Shown: positions 20,251-29,976 of the stretch, piece after piece
How the letters are laid out: each line of letters opens with the position of its first letter
Position numbering within the stretch: position 1 is the stretch's first letter
NCBI GenBank assembly: GCA_017792345.1
Contig: CP051228.1
Location: 2,309,501-2,373,500 of the forward strand
Source of the DNA: Mesoflavibacter sp.
GTDB lineage: Bacteria; Pseudomonadota; Alphaproteobacteria; UBA8366; Aestuariispiraceae
Length of the DNA: 64,000 nt
Direction: 5' to 3'
Made by a program: the position numbers and the translations under genes
Notes under the pieces: generated by a model
Database searches by the model: none
Seen by the model: only the letters and a program-made list of their open reading frames with translations
Told to the model about the DNA's origin: nothing

Positions 20251-23200
20251 CTATAACCCATATTCGTTCCTTGGCACAGGAACTGGTTGGTTCGGGTCAT
20301 CCGTCATGACGGTCCGTGTCCACGCATAAAACGGCCGATGTGCATTCGCGGGTAGATCAATCGCAAAACCGGCTTCAAACCCATTGAGATACAAATGCGA
20401 TGCAACTCGACTATCAACCGCACCATCGGGATAGGCGGTTACTAGCGCATTAGTCTTCATCTCTGCCAACCAGGCGCGGCAAACGCGCAGCATGCTCCTG
20501 AGACAATTGTCGTCTAGGTTCGTCCAGCGTACGTGTTCAATGCCATGACAGCCAAGCGCAATCCCCGGCAAGGTTCGAAGTTCCGCCTCTGAAAGATAGA
20601 GGTCACGGCGAGCCTGGTCTAACTCTGCCCGGCCGCCCCCAATCATTCGTTCCACTTCATCGATCTGCCGATGCAATGGCAGGTCTAACAGACGAGCCCT
20701 TTGGTCGGCGTCGGGTAGCAATGTATCAGCCCCACCTATCCCACTCCCGACATAGAGAAGGTCGAGCGGTCCCCATGTGGGTATTCCGTCGGCGGCAGGC
20801 CGTCGTACAAACAAGACAGGCTCAACTCCAGCGTGTAGCATTACCTCATAGCCGTACTCGGCGAAATCCCGGAACCCGTGATCCACGGTTACAAGCAACG
20901 CGTTCTCCGGCAGGGACCTGTCACCCCGTTGGGCTGCAAGAAGGTCTTTGATTGTCACCGGTTCATGCGTCTCAAGCACATGGGTTAGTTGGGATCGCAG
21001 TGTTGCAGTGGTGACAGCCATACCCGTGCGGTGGAAAAAGACGTCCGGCCCCGTGACGGGTGCTTGGTTGAGAATACGACGATAGCAAAGAACCGTCACC
21101 TTCGGTTTTGGCGTGGCACGTCGCCGATAGGTGGGCTTCGATACGATCTGAGAAACGACACGCTCCCGCGCCGCCCTTTCTTGTGGGGGACGCGTTGTGG
21201 ATGGTTCGTGGAAATACAGCTTCTCGCGTAGCCAGACGGGATTGTTCGCCATCTCGACGATCGGCAGCATGTAGGCCCAGTCATTGGCGAGGTCGATCCA
21301 GTCTCCCTGTAGCTTAAGGTCGGAAGGGGCGATTCGGTCGAACAAAGACTTACGAAACGAGCGGAGATGCTGCCAAACGTTCCCGCCACGCTTCGCCCTT
21401 GGATCGACGAACTCTACCGGATACACCGTCGCTTTATCGGTCCGAAGCATCGAGCCAACTGTCACATCGGCTCCGTCACGGTGCTTGGCAGCTACAATCG
21501 CTAAAGCATCCGGATCGGCGAGAGCATCGTCGAGGTCGAGCAGAACGATCGCGGATTCGGGTGCCTCTACGAAATCACGCACGGCCAGAAATACATTCGC
21601 CAACATTCCCATGCGCCGATGCCTGTGGAGCAGGGTCACGCGCCTTTGCAGGCGGTTGCATGCCCGACGCACCGCCTCACGGCACGGTTCGTCGGACGCA
21701 TCATCCACGATGATGGCACCCCACTCCTGGTTTGATTGGTTGGTAAGCGACGAGAAGCATCGGTCGACCGCGCCTGGGCGAACATTGCGCCCGCAGACCA
21801 CGACGACTAGAGGCTCGTCCCGCTTGGGACCAAGCCAATGCGTTAGGGCACCGGCAGCCAACGCCCGACCAACTTGAAAAGTGGGGGCGACTTGTGCTTC
21901 CATCCGCCCCATAATCAGGTCAACTGAGTCTCGGCTGCCTTTTCTGAGATTGTCTACTGAGGTAAACCACATCGTTTCCGATCCACATCGAAGCGATGCC
22001 GCTTTTCCCTGTTGCACCAAAAGATCGACCATTCTGTGCCACGGCAGGCGTAACTTGCCCGACTTGGCACCGCCAGCCAGCGGGCGTAGCGCCATCAATC
22101 TCCGTTTGTGCACCCAACCAAAAATAGCCTCGACCCGATATGGCGTGCCATCTGTGTGTCCCCGGCGAGGAGACGTATCCGTATCGCCGCATACGGATGG
22201 CGCCAGCGTCACCGCATCCGGATGCCTGTTCAGAATTTCGATCGCTTCGGCTATATGGTCGCCAGCCGGTATGGGACGGGCGATCAACACATCCGCATCG
22301 GCATGAAGAATGAAGTCGCCCTTCGCACTCGACAGGGCATCCAAGATCGCGGTAGCCGGCTGCCCATTTGCACAGTGGGCAGCGGGCGCTTCACCGTAGG
22401 TCCATTGCCGGGACGCTGCAGCTGCTGCCGCTCCGTCAACAAAGCCCTCGACGATTCGATCGACGATCCCTTCAGCTTGTAACTGCGCTGCTACACAGCG
22501 TAGTCCGGCAAGGTCCGGCGGCGAATGGGCGCGTGGGAACGGGCCTTCATGCGGATCGATAAGAAGGACGATCTCGTCAAAGGCTCGGGGCCTGGCGAGC
22601 TGGCGTTCCATATGGCAGACCTGCTGTCTGGCGGTCCCCGCTTCCATCGCGCATAGTTTAATCAGCAGGGTTGTGCGTGCCGAAATTAGCGGCAACGGGG
22701 AAAGTTCGAATACCAGAAACTCCGGGACGCGCTCCAGCCGCTCGGCATCGAATCCGTGAATCGATAGTTCCGTGTCGACACGCAGCCCGGCCTTGGCGAA
22801 GGCGCGCCGGTACGCCTCGACAGGGCGATGAAATTCATCCCGCAGGTTTCCCGAGCCGCGCACCCGCTTGCGATACCAGGTAGGTAGGCTGGGGTCCCAA
22901 TCTTCTACGCCAAATCTCGTTTGGTCCAATGCTTCACCGACATGGATGGCGGTTGGATCGCACACAGCGACGATGACGTGGCCCGCGTCGCTAACCAGCT
23001 GCCGCAGCTTTTCCGTGACGGCGATCATATCCGTATCGCTTAGGGTGCACAGGACCAGCGAGCATAGGACAAGGTCAAAGCGCTCCCCCGCAGCAAGTGC
23101 GGTCACGAGGTTTCTTTCGGTCCAGAAAGGCACCCAAGGGACGGAGTTTCGCCACCTTTCTCGCAGCGTCGGGTCAACGTCGAAGACGGTGAGCTGCATT

Positions 23201-26200
23201 CTTGCCGACATTCGCCTAAAATACCTTGGCTTTCCACAGCCATAGTCCAGCACCGTGCGTGACTGGGACGCCGCAACCCGTCCACAGATCCAGTCGTCGA
23301 GCCTCGTTTTCGCCGGATCCTGGCGCACGGCCTCTAGCAGGACCCGCCAACCGGTCAGTTCCGGCAGGTGTTCATTGTCGATCGCTCCTCGCAGGAGCGC
23401 AGTCAGGTCGGTCCGATTCGAAAACCGCCAGGACAGGAACGCGCGACGAACCATGCGCTCCTGCCCCAACGGCGTTGCTGGCTCAAGGGATTTGCCTATG
23501 TCGATTATCTGGAGACCTTTTTCTGTGAGCCGCAGGTTTTTGGGCGCAAGGTTGGTGTGCACCCAGCCGCCTCTGTCGAGGTCCTGTAGCAGAGCGATCA
23601 GCGCCGGCCCATAACCGCCCAAGTACGGTCGACTTTCCTCGAACTGGTACTCAACCGCGAAAGCCTCCGGCCACTCGTGTGTCGCCAGAAGGACAGGAAG
23701 CGCGGTGCTGACCGGATTCATTAGCAGCGCCGTTAGCATCGGGGCCGCCTCGCGCCGTTCGGCAGGCGTCCAGCGGTCGAACACCTTAACCACGCGTTGG
23801 CCTGCGCGAAGAACGACCCCCTCCGCTCCAATTCCAATGAACTCCATGTCCCCCCGCTGCAGCCGGGCAGCGACCTGGGCCCTTGCCCTTGTCTCTCGAA
23901 TGTCGAGAACCCATGCCTTGAGGTGGTCGTACTTCACTCGTTTGCTGCTGGCGTTCAAGAGGTCCATCTCAGCAATAAACCCCTCGAATTCAGCGGTTTC
24001 GATACCAAGGGTGACCTGTGTTTCGGTAGCTGATAGGCGTTCTGGACCGGATTGCTTCTTCAGCAACGATAAGAAGCGATTGAAAGCAATTCGGGTGGCA
24101 GCTGGTGCGTTGCGCCACCACCAGGGGTCAGACGCAATCAGACGGCGCAACCAACGAAGGACACCTTGAATGCGCCAGACACTTAGGCGATAGGCCGCTA
24201 GGCGCTCCTTCGAGTGTTTTTGGGTGAGGTGCAGCACTTGCTCGCGTTCGCTCTTGCTGAATGGACCGGTGGTCTTGCGACCCGCCAGCACAGTCTCGTA
24301 CGCGGTAAAGAAGCCATAGCCGAGGATGTCGTCGACCAGCCTTTGAGTGTCATCCTGCTCGGCGCACTCAATGGAACGGTCATGCTGCATCGGCAGGGAA
24401 AATGCCCTGATATCCGCGCCACACCGGTAGCGGGCGTTCGCGGCCCAGATCATATCCGACCGCCGGATCGGGCGTTTGTCCAAGCGCGGCGCCAAATTAG
24501 GTATGTCGCGCAGAAGCTCTAGCTTCATTACGAAAGTATTACCGCCGCGGTGACAGGATTGAGGTGCCTCTTCAAGCCGGTGGTTGGGGATCCTGGCGAC
24601 CTGTCTGGTGATCGCTTCGCCGGCCAGAATACGCTCAGCCTGATCCATCAGTTGGAAGACCGCGGAATCTAGGTGTCGGGCATCTAGCACCGGCAGCAGA
24701 GGGGTCTCCAAACGATCTGTTTCGCTGCGGCTCAAATCGTAGTGAATATCCTGACGGTTACAGAGCCAGGGCCGGTTGCGGCTGACAGCATCCGGGTAGG
24801 GCTCATCCGGCCTGCCGCCGCCCACCCAAGACAGAAAATGTGCCAAATCGACCAGCTGCGTGCGCTGTACCGCCGACGCTGGTACCGGGGCCGAACCGAC
24901 ATTCCCACCCAGGATGACGTCGACCTCATCATCGCGGCATAGGATAAGCCGGGCGACCAAATCGTCCAATTCATTCGGCAAACGGTAGTCGTCATCCAAT
25001 ATCCAGGCTGGCGGACAGTTGCGCTCTTGGCAGACCTCATAAACGAACCGCTGAAGCAGGGTTCTTGCCACCGCGATCGACTTGGCAGAGGAGATATCAT
25101 GTACCGCGAGTGGAAGCGCTTGAAGTGCCATGCGCTGTGCTGCCAGCTCCACCGCCCAGGTCACTAGCCGCAATGAACGCGCGTGCTCCACCACCGTAGC
25201 GAAGCCTTCCGCTCTGCCGTTCTCCAGGAGGACGATATCCACCGATGAAACGCGTGGGTGTGCCGCCAGTCTTGCAAGACCGTCGATCAATGGCAGGCAG
25301 CGGCCGGGCTTGTTCCCGTCGACGATAACGCCCGCTACAAGCGACAGTGGTTCCGCAGATACTGATACGTTTATGGGGTCCGACGGCGGCGTCTCTTGAT
25401 GGGAGGTTGGTTGCGCGGGTCGCCATCCGAACAGTCGGTGCGCACGCCGCACGGATGCCTCAAGCTGTGCGGCTGTCATGCGCAGTTCCCACTTCGCGTG
25501 AAACGCATCGAGCCCTTGCCACTTGGCAACGCCACCGGGATCGGAGAGCCGAGCCTGTCCATGCCGACAATCATGGTGGGCGACGGCGCCCGGCGCCGGT
25601 CTATAATGCGCACCGAGATCTGTCAGTCTAATGCACAGGTCGCGGTCCGTGCAGCTCCGCAGAGCCTCGTCGAAAGTCCCGGCTTGCAGTAAAGTGGATA
25701 GCCGGACGGAAAGATTTGATCCCTGGATACCGGGATTACCGATAAGAAGGTCGGCGGCCTTTAACTTTTCCGGCGGCGGACTGATGCGGCCTAGTGGTGT
25801 GTCGGAGTCATAGCGCCGGATGGTGCCTGCCACGACCTCCGCTCCTGATGCGGCTGCCAATACGACTTCACTCAGGTAGTCGGCCTCCCACCAGTCGTCG
25901 TCATCCAGAAAGGATAGAAGCCAAGATTCCTCTTCGCCGTGAATCTGACGGAGGAGATGGTCGATCCCGGTGTTCCAGGCTCCGCTCGCCCCATTAGTTC
26001 GCCGGTTGGCAAGAACCTCAAGTGGCAGGCTGAGGGCATTGCCTCGTTGACGAATAATGGTGGGATAGGGATCGTCAGTTCCAGCGCCGTCAACGACGAC
26101 GACGACCCGGCTAGGCTTGTGGGTCTGGGCAGAGATAGACGCAAATGCGCGTTCCAACAAAGGAGCACGACCGACAACAGTCGCGACGAGAATACAGACG

Positions 26201-26208
26201 GCAGGCAT
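20251..26208 (-). CDS. Giant fusion: glycosyltransferases, kinase-like domain, methyltransferase and polysaccharide deacetylase
   Basis: This 1,985-residue protein is one unbroken frame from ATG 26208. In order: a GT2 glycosyltransferase (1-240, LLSFLDDDDWW); a second GT-A-like domain (about 290-640, AWILDDDYRLPNELDD); a kinase-like domain (785-955, GIGAEGVVLRAGQRVVKVF, VHTNLAPKNLRL, IIDIGKSL); a class I methyltransferase (980-1170, VLDYGCGKPRYF, FDLVLCSLVLC); a third GT-like domain (1185-1465, FILHADADVL); another GT2 (1465-1680, VVVVCGRNVRPG, IVLLDLDDALAD); and a NodB-type deacetylase (1700-1985, LLVTVDHGFRDF, GCHGIEHVRW). No membrane segments or signal peptide are seen. It may build, cap and trim a glycan in one polypeptide; WbdD combines kinase and methyltransferase in O-antigen capping, though with different order. 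The function is inference. Confidence 0.85.
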   Translation of the reverse strand: MPAVCILVATVVGRAPLLERAFASISAQTHKPSRVVVVVDGAGTDDPYPTIIRQRGNALSLPLEVLANRRTNGASGAWNTGIDHLLRQIHGEEESWLLSFLDDDDWWEADYLSEVVLAAASGAEVVAGTIRRYDSDTPLGRISPPPEKLKAADLLIGNPGIQGSNLSVRLSTLLQAGTFDEALRSCTDRDLCIRLTDLGAHYRPAPGAVAHHDCRHGQARLSDPGGVAKWQGLDAFHAKWELRMTAAQLEASVRRAHRLFGWRPAQPTSHQETPPSDPINVSVSAEPLSLVAGVIVDGNKPGRCLPLIDGLARLAAHPRVSSVDIVLLENGRAEGFATVVEHARSLRLVTWAVELAAQRMALQALPLAVHDISSAKSIAVARTLLQRFVYEVCQERNCPPAWILDDDYRLPNELDDLVARLILCRDDEVDVILGGNVGSAPVPASAVQRTQLVDLAHFLSWVGGGRPDEPYPDAVSRNRPWLCNRQDIHYDLSRSETDRLETPLLPVLDARHLDSAVFQLMDQAERILAGEAITRQVARIPNHRLEEAPQSCHRGGNTFVMKLELLRDIPNLAPRLDKRPIRRSDMIWAANARYRCGADIRAFSLPMQHDRSIECAEQDDTQRLVDDILGYGFFTAYETVLAGRKTTGPFSKSEREQVLHLTQKHSKERLAAYRLSVWRIQGVLRWLRRLIASDPWWWRNAPAATRIAFNRFLSLLKKQSGPERLSATETQVTLGIETAEFEGFIAEMDLLNASSKRVKYDHLKAWVLDIRETRARAQVAARLQRGDMEFIGIGAEGVVLRAGQRVVKVFDRWTPAERREAAPMLTALLMNPVSTALPVLLATHEWPEAFAVEYQFEESRPYLGGYGPALIALLQDLDRGGWVHTNLAPKNLRLTEKGLQIIDIGKSLEPATPLGQERMVRRAFLSWRFSNRTDLTALLRGAIDNEHLPELTGWRVLLEAVRQDPAKTRLDDWICGRVAASQSRTVLDYGCGKPRYFRRMSARMQLTVFDVDPTLRERWRNSVPWVPFWTERNLVTALAAGERFDLVLCSLVLCTLSDTDMIAVTEKLRQLVSDAGHVIVAVCDPTAIHVGEALDQTRFGVEDWDPSLPTWYRKRVRGSGNLRDEFHRPVEAYRRAFAKAGLRVDTELSIHGFDAERLERVPEFLVFELSPLPLISARTTLLIKLCAMEAGTARQQVCHMERQLARPRAFDEIVLLIDPHEGPFPRAHSPPDLAGLRCVAAQLQAEGIVDRIVEGFVDGAAAAAASRQWTYGEAPAAHCANGQPATAILDALSSAKGDFILHADADVLIARPIPAGDHIAEAIEILNRHPDAVTLAPSVCGDTDTSPRRGHTDGTPYRVEAIFGWVHKRRLMALRPLAGGAKSGKLRLPWHRMVDLLVQQGKAASLRCGSETMWFTSVDNLRKGSRDSVDLIMGRMEAQVAPTFQVGRALAAGALTHWLGPKRDEPLVVVVCGRNVRPGAVDRCFSSLTNQSNQEWGAIIVDDASDEPCREAVRRACNRLQRRVTLLHRHRRMGMLANVFLAVRDFVEAPESAIVLLDLDDALADPDALAIVAAKHRDGADVTVGSMLRTDKATVYPVEFVDPRAKRGGNVWQHLRSFRKSLFDRIAPSDLKLQGDWIDLANDWAYMLPIVEMANNPVWLREKLYFHEPSTTRPPQERAARERVVSQIVSKPTYRRRATPKPKVTVLCYRRILNQAPVTGPDVFFHRTGMAVTTATLRSQLTHVLETHEPVTIKDLLAAQRGDRSLPENALLVTVDHGFRDFAEYGYEVMLHAGVEPVLFVRRPAADGIPTWGPLDLLYVGSGIGGADTLLPDADQRARLLDLPLHRQIDEVERMIGGGRAELDQARRDLYLSEAELRTLPGIALGCHGIEHVRWTNLDDNCLRSMLRVCRAWLAEMKTNALVTAYPDGAVDSRVASHLYLNGFEAGFAIDLPANAHRPFYAWTRTVMTDDPNQPVPVPRNEYGL

Positions 26209-26781
26209 GGCTCGGCCCCATCGGTGTCTCCCTGGAATACCCGGGACTAAGCCCGAAACGACCCGGTAGTGGGTGCGGGCACACCGGAGACCATCCCGAA
26301 ACCCGCTAGCCGATGGTGTCCACGCTCAACTTGAACCCGCCGAAGATGCAGGGAACATCCCGGTCAAAAAGGGACTCATCGCGCTACACTTCAAATCAAG
26401 CGCTACTGCATGATCCATAGTCAAGCATTAGTTGTTTTGAAAGTTGGCCATGGCCTTAAAGATGTGGTTGGCAGGCTGACCTGCTACAGGGAGGCCAGAT
26501 CGCTTAACTATTAGGAATTGGTTGGTTAAGCTTTCGTGTTCAACAGAAAACAGAAGGATCAAGTGCTCGAACTTCAGCGAGCCATATATGACTGCTTTCT
26601 GACCCGTTCGTAGAGGTGCTTCGGTTTGGTACACAAGCTCGAAGAAATTGGTGCAAGGCGTAGGGAGCGCTACACCTATGTATTTTGTACAATTAGCATA
26701 TTTGTTAAACGGATAGAATCCCGCCCGCCCCGAATCTACCTATCGAAGTCTCAACACACTTTTAGAAATTTTGTCCGTAGA
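26209..26781. other. Intergenic stretch of low coding potential with one doubtful small frame
   Basis: Between the giant glycosyltransferase gene and the broken EEP gene no convincing gene is seen. The right half is AT-rich compared with the rest. A 68-codon minus-strand frame at 26428-26634 (starts MYQTEAPLRTGQKAVIYGSL) has no recognisable motif and may be a gene remnant or chance. The GC-rich 26220-26340 portion may hold the promoter of the giant gene. Confidence 0.4.
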
Positions 26782-27613
26782 TTAAAGACTTAGCTCTACC
26801 AGCAGCGCAGAGTGGTCACTTAAGCGTGTGGTCCGCGCTTGGTGCAGGTATTTGGAACACGTTGCGACAATCTCATTCGAAGCGAATACATGATCGAAGC
26901 GCCTTCCATGCGTTTTATGCGCGCTATGAAACCAGCTGTAATCCATAGTTTTGTACCCGTTTAAATCGCGATAAACGTCCCTCATTCCTAAGGCAGGCAG
27001 TCCGGTAATGATACTCTCTTCTCCCTTGGCCCAACGACCTTCTGGTTGACCTTTATGTTTCCCATTTACCAACTCGCCGCCTGTTGCCAGCCTTTGACCG
27101 AACACCTGCACTCGTCCGTCCTCAAATTCGCGCTGAGGCGAGTTGAAGTCACCACATAGAATTCTTGGTGATCCAATTGTTTGTTCGAGACGTCGATACA
27201 GCCCCTCAAACGTCTCAATTTTTATCCATTTGTTGCTCGATCCAGGTGGAATGTGAGTAACGTGTATCGTTATTACTTTCTCATCGATTTCGGATTCACA
27301 GGTCAAAACTCGTTCCTGCCATGGAATATCTATCAGCGAGGGGTCGATCGCACCCAAAGGCAGTCTTGATGCGAGCAGTTGTCCAAAGCGTCTCGGCCCG
27401 GTCAGGAGAGAGATCCTGGGCAAGATCGAAGCTACTAATTGCGTAAGGGTACCCACCTTCCAAGAAGGCTTCACGAAGAATTGGAGCAGTCCGTGCGGTG
27501 ACTTCTTGAAGCGCGATGAACTCTGGCCGGAGGTCCAGAATTAGGTCGACTTGGCGGGATACCAATCCGACCCTGCCTGCGACATTCCAAGTTAGAAGGC
27601 GATACGAGCTCAT
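26782..27613 (-). pseudogene. EEP-family (endonuclease/exonuclease/phosphatase) protein with a frameshift
   Basis: From ATG 27613 the frame gives YRLLTWNVAGRVGLVSRQVD and FIALQEV, the first metal-site motifs of the DNase I-like EEP fold. Near 27380 the homology moves to the next frame, continuing FGQLLASRLPLGAIDPSL, then RILCGDFNSP, RRFDHVFAS and LSDHSALLVEL, which hold the catalytic Asp, Asn and His. Together the pieces make a normal protein of about 275 residues. A single-base indel around 27,370-27,400 breaks it; a sequencing error is also possible, since all motifs are otherwise intact. Confidence 0.8.
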
Positions 27614-27759
27614 ACATCTGCCTGCCTATCAGTCCGCCCTGCTATAGGTCTCTTCTTCCCGAGCTATCTCTCACGAAATCAGTTTGATGCAATGTGCCCC
27701 TAGTATGTGTTGTGAGACGTGTTGCTTCTTGGATCAGAAGGTGATCCTTTGGCTTATTA

Positions 27760-28036
27760 ATATGGCCCATGCGGGCAATTGTCCGCACGGGCCGTTCATC
27801 GCGGCAATCGGCGGCTTGTTGCCGATGGCGCTGTGCAGACGGATTTCGTTGTCATCTCTACGCAAAGCCTCCGGCTTCTCCTGCGCATCGTCAAGGCTCA
27901 TATACCAGTACGTATTCAGGCATTCCGCCCGGGGAAGCTGCCGTTGAAGCTCTCGATATAGGCATTGTCCGTCGGCTTTTCCGGTCGGGAGAAGTCCAGC
28001 GTCACCCGGTTGATATAGGCCCAGTGCTCCAGCACC
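27760..28036 (-). mobile_element. Remnant of an IS3-family transposase (OrfB C-terminal part)
   Basis: Read on the minus strand from about 28,036: ISKVLEHWAYINRVTLDFSR, then EKPTDNAYIESFNGSFPGRN, which is the catalytic Glu segment of the IS3 integrase core. About 110 bases on comes RDDNEIRLHSAIGNKPPIAA, the usual C-terminal signature, in a different frame. No start, no DDE Asp residues and no IS ends are present. It differs from the element at 19 kb. Confidence 0.75.
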
Positions 28037-28042
28037 TTCGAG

Positions 28043-28323
28043 ATCTTTTGGCAGTGACGCGCAACTACACGTATTTCCGAGCCTACGGCGGATGGTTTTC
28101 CATCAAGAAGGTAGCCCCGAGATCGGCCCCGTCTATCAGCTATGATGGGTTGGAAGCAGTATCAGACGGTGGCGCCGCGTCGGCTGCCTATACAAATCTT
28201 GCGGCCGGGCTAATCAGAAACAAAGCCAAAGTATCTGAACTGCGCAAAGCGCACCTTGAATACTGCAAGCTCGATACCCTTGCCATGGTTGAGGTGGATC
28301 GGGCTTTGCTGAAGCTCTCTTGA
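28043..28323 (+). pseudogene. C-terminal remnant of a DUF2779 protein
   Basis: The frame reads DLLAVTRNYTYFRAYGGWFS, then IKKVAPRSAPSISYDGLEAV and ends ELRKAHLEYCKLDTLAMVEV with a few more residues. SIKKV, the YDGLEAVSDGG segment and EYCKLDTLAMV are the closing motifs of the DUF2779 family (RNase H-like domain often fused to a Cas4-like nuclease). Everything N-terminal is missing, and the upstream border abuts the IS3 remnant. No start codon is available in the surviving part. Confidence 0.7.
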
Positions 28324-28333
28324 TCCCATGCAC

Positions 28334-28954
28334 TCAGTGCAGGAGCCTATTCAGGCCGTCCCAGTCGCTTTGTACCGGACCGTGGCTCAACGGATGCTCG
28401 AGGCCAAGTTCCTCGAGCGTGTAATCGGCGCGCCCGAAATTGCACGGCGCGCAGGTGATCGCCATGTTCTCGAGGCCGTTATCGCCGCCTCTGCTATGCG
28501 GAGTGATGTGATCGTACTGCAGCCACATACACTGAAATGCGGCGTGCTGATCGACGTTGCGAGGGCCCCATGGCAGCGTTTCGGGGTAGATTTCATGCAG
28601 CAATTTTCTGATCTTCGCATCGATCACCGGAATGCCACAGTATCGGCAGTGGTAGCCGTCGCGATCAATCATGGCCCGGCATTCTGCCGCATTGGGCATT
28701 CGAACCGGCACCCGTCGGTCCTTCGGAAGGTTTGGGGCCGGGTTTTCAACTTCCCTGACTTGGTGAATGAGTGGGTCGGTTTTTCCCCAAAGCGCCTCCG
28801 TCCAGGACCGGACAATCGGAATGTCAGCTTCAGATATTAGCGACGCGGCTAAAGCTTCATCGCCCTCTAGATGGGCCTCGGCCGCCTGCGACAACAAAGC
28901 CTTTGCGACATATATCTCCGGCACCGGAGCCAGCAGATATCGTCTATTTCTCAT
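28334..28954 (-). CDS. HNH endonuclease
   Basis: A 206-residue protein whose C-terminal half is an HNH domain. CRYCG (about residue 103) and CAPC (about 173) form the zinc-binding Cys pairs. LQYDHITPHSRGGDNGLENM carries the His-rich catalytic segment, and the motif ends with the Asn and NFGRADY stretch. The N-terminal 85 residues are mostly helical and unrecognised. GGAAG lies eight bases before the ATG. The EEP nuclease gene is 26 bases upstream on the same strand, suggesting an operon of two nucleases. Possible roles are defence or competence-like DNA processing, both inferred. Confidence 0.85.
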   Translation of the reverse strand: MRNRRYLLAPVPEIYVAKALLSQAAEAHLEGDEALAASLISEADIPIVRSWTEALWGKTDPLIHQVREVENPAPNLPKDRRVPVRMPNAAECRAMIDRDGYHCRYCGIPVIDAKIRKLLHEIYPETLPWGPRNVDQHAAFQCMWLQYDHITPHSRGGDNGLENMAITCAPCNFGRADYTLEELGLEHPLSHGPVQSDWDGLNRLLH

Positions 28955-28980
28955 GCAGTCTGCTTCCTTGTTCTTAAGAA

Positions 28981-29694
28981 CTAGGTGGTGGCGCCGATTG
29001 AGAGTGATATCCCAAAGTGATCGCTTAAACGCTCCCCCGTTGGCGAATAGTTCGAAAGACCGGTCAAACCGCTTACGCTCAGATCGGATGAAATAGTGAT
29101 ATGGTCCAAGGTTTGTTTATCGACATCGGGGATCGGACCGGTGGTTTCGATTGAGAGCTGCGGCGGCAACGCATCCATCAATTTTTCATACGCCTTTTTC
29201 GGCGCACGGGTTCGCGGGACCATTTGATTAAAGTCGCCCATCACGATCAGCCTTTGCTTTTCGATACCACGCAGGTAACGCGCTAGACCTTCCAAGTATC
29301 CCAAATGCTCTTCCCACGCCTTGGCATCCTTCCGGCCGCCGGTGACATGGGCATGCGACCAGGGAATGCAGACACCGACGCAATGAAGCGGCCCGACGAC
29401 AGAGTCTGTTACACCTGAGATGAAACGTCCTCGCGGCATATCAGCCGATCCAACCGCGTTGATCTCGCGCCACGGCTTCTTGCTCCACAGCGCAACTTTT
29501 CGCCGACCTTGCCTGATTGGGTATCCGTAGTCTTCGTCGGAAAAGATCGGGTGGAAATCATTCTCCAAGAAGTCGGTGTGCCCTTCTGTTATGCAAACGA
29601 TGTCCGGATCTAGAGACGTGATCCGCGCACGCATTGCGGCGCCATGGCGGTTGGAGCCGCGCCGCCATTCGATATTCCAGTTTATGATGTTCAT
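28981..29694 (-). CDS. EEP-family (DNase I-like) nuclease or phosphatase
   Basis: This 237-residue protein starts MNIINWNIEWRRGS and keeps the EEP active-site set: NIEW (Asn), DIVCITE (Glu), VMGDFNQM (Asp/Asn), LDHITIS and LSDHFGISL (catalytic Asp-His). Such enzymes cut nucleic acids or phosphate esters with Mg2+. A clear GGAG five bases before ATG 29694 sets the start; the frame extends upstream to 29796 without a better site. It lies upstream of the HNH gene, 26 bases apart, and 1.4 kb from a related but frameshifted EEP gene. Confidence 0.85.
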   Translation of the reverse strand: MNIINWNIEWRRGSNRHGAAMRARITSLDPDIVCITEGHTDFLENDFHPIFSDEDYGYPIRQGRRKVALWSKKPWREINAVGSADMPRGRFISGVTDSVVGPLHCVGVCIPWSHAHVTGGRKDAKAWEEHLGYLEGLARYLRGIEKQRLIVMGDFNQMVPRTRAPKKAYEKLMDALPPQLSIETTGPIPDVDKQTLDHITISSDLSVSGLTGLSNYSPTGERLSDHFGISLSIGATT

Positions 29695-29976
29695 GCTACT
29701 CCGGCGTATCCAAAAATTTTCTACATCAAGACTATGTGCCAACGTCAATTTGTAACGGGCAGCTTCATTTAACTCGGTTCGCACGGCAATCACCAACCGC
29801 GATTACTGCCCTTCGATGTGACCGATCTTGGTACGCCAAAACGATTATGAGGAACCGATTGCAGTTTCTGATGGTCTGCCCCCCTAGAACATCGAAGCGC
29901 TATCCGCCTTAATGCCGTTCGGGCCAATTGAAAGTATGGGTGGCAGAGACGATGGGAATTTGAAGGGTTATATGAC

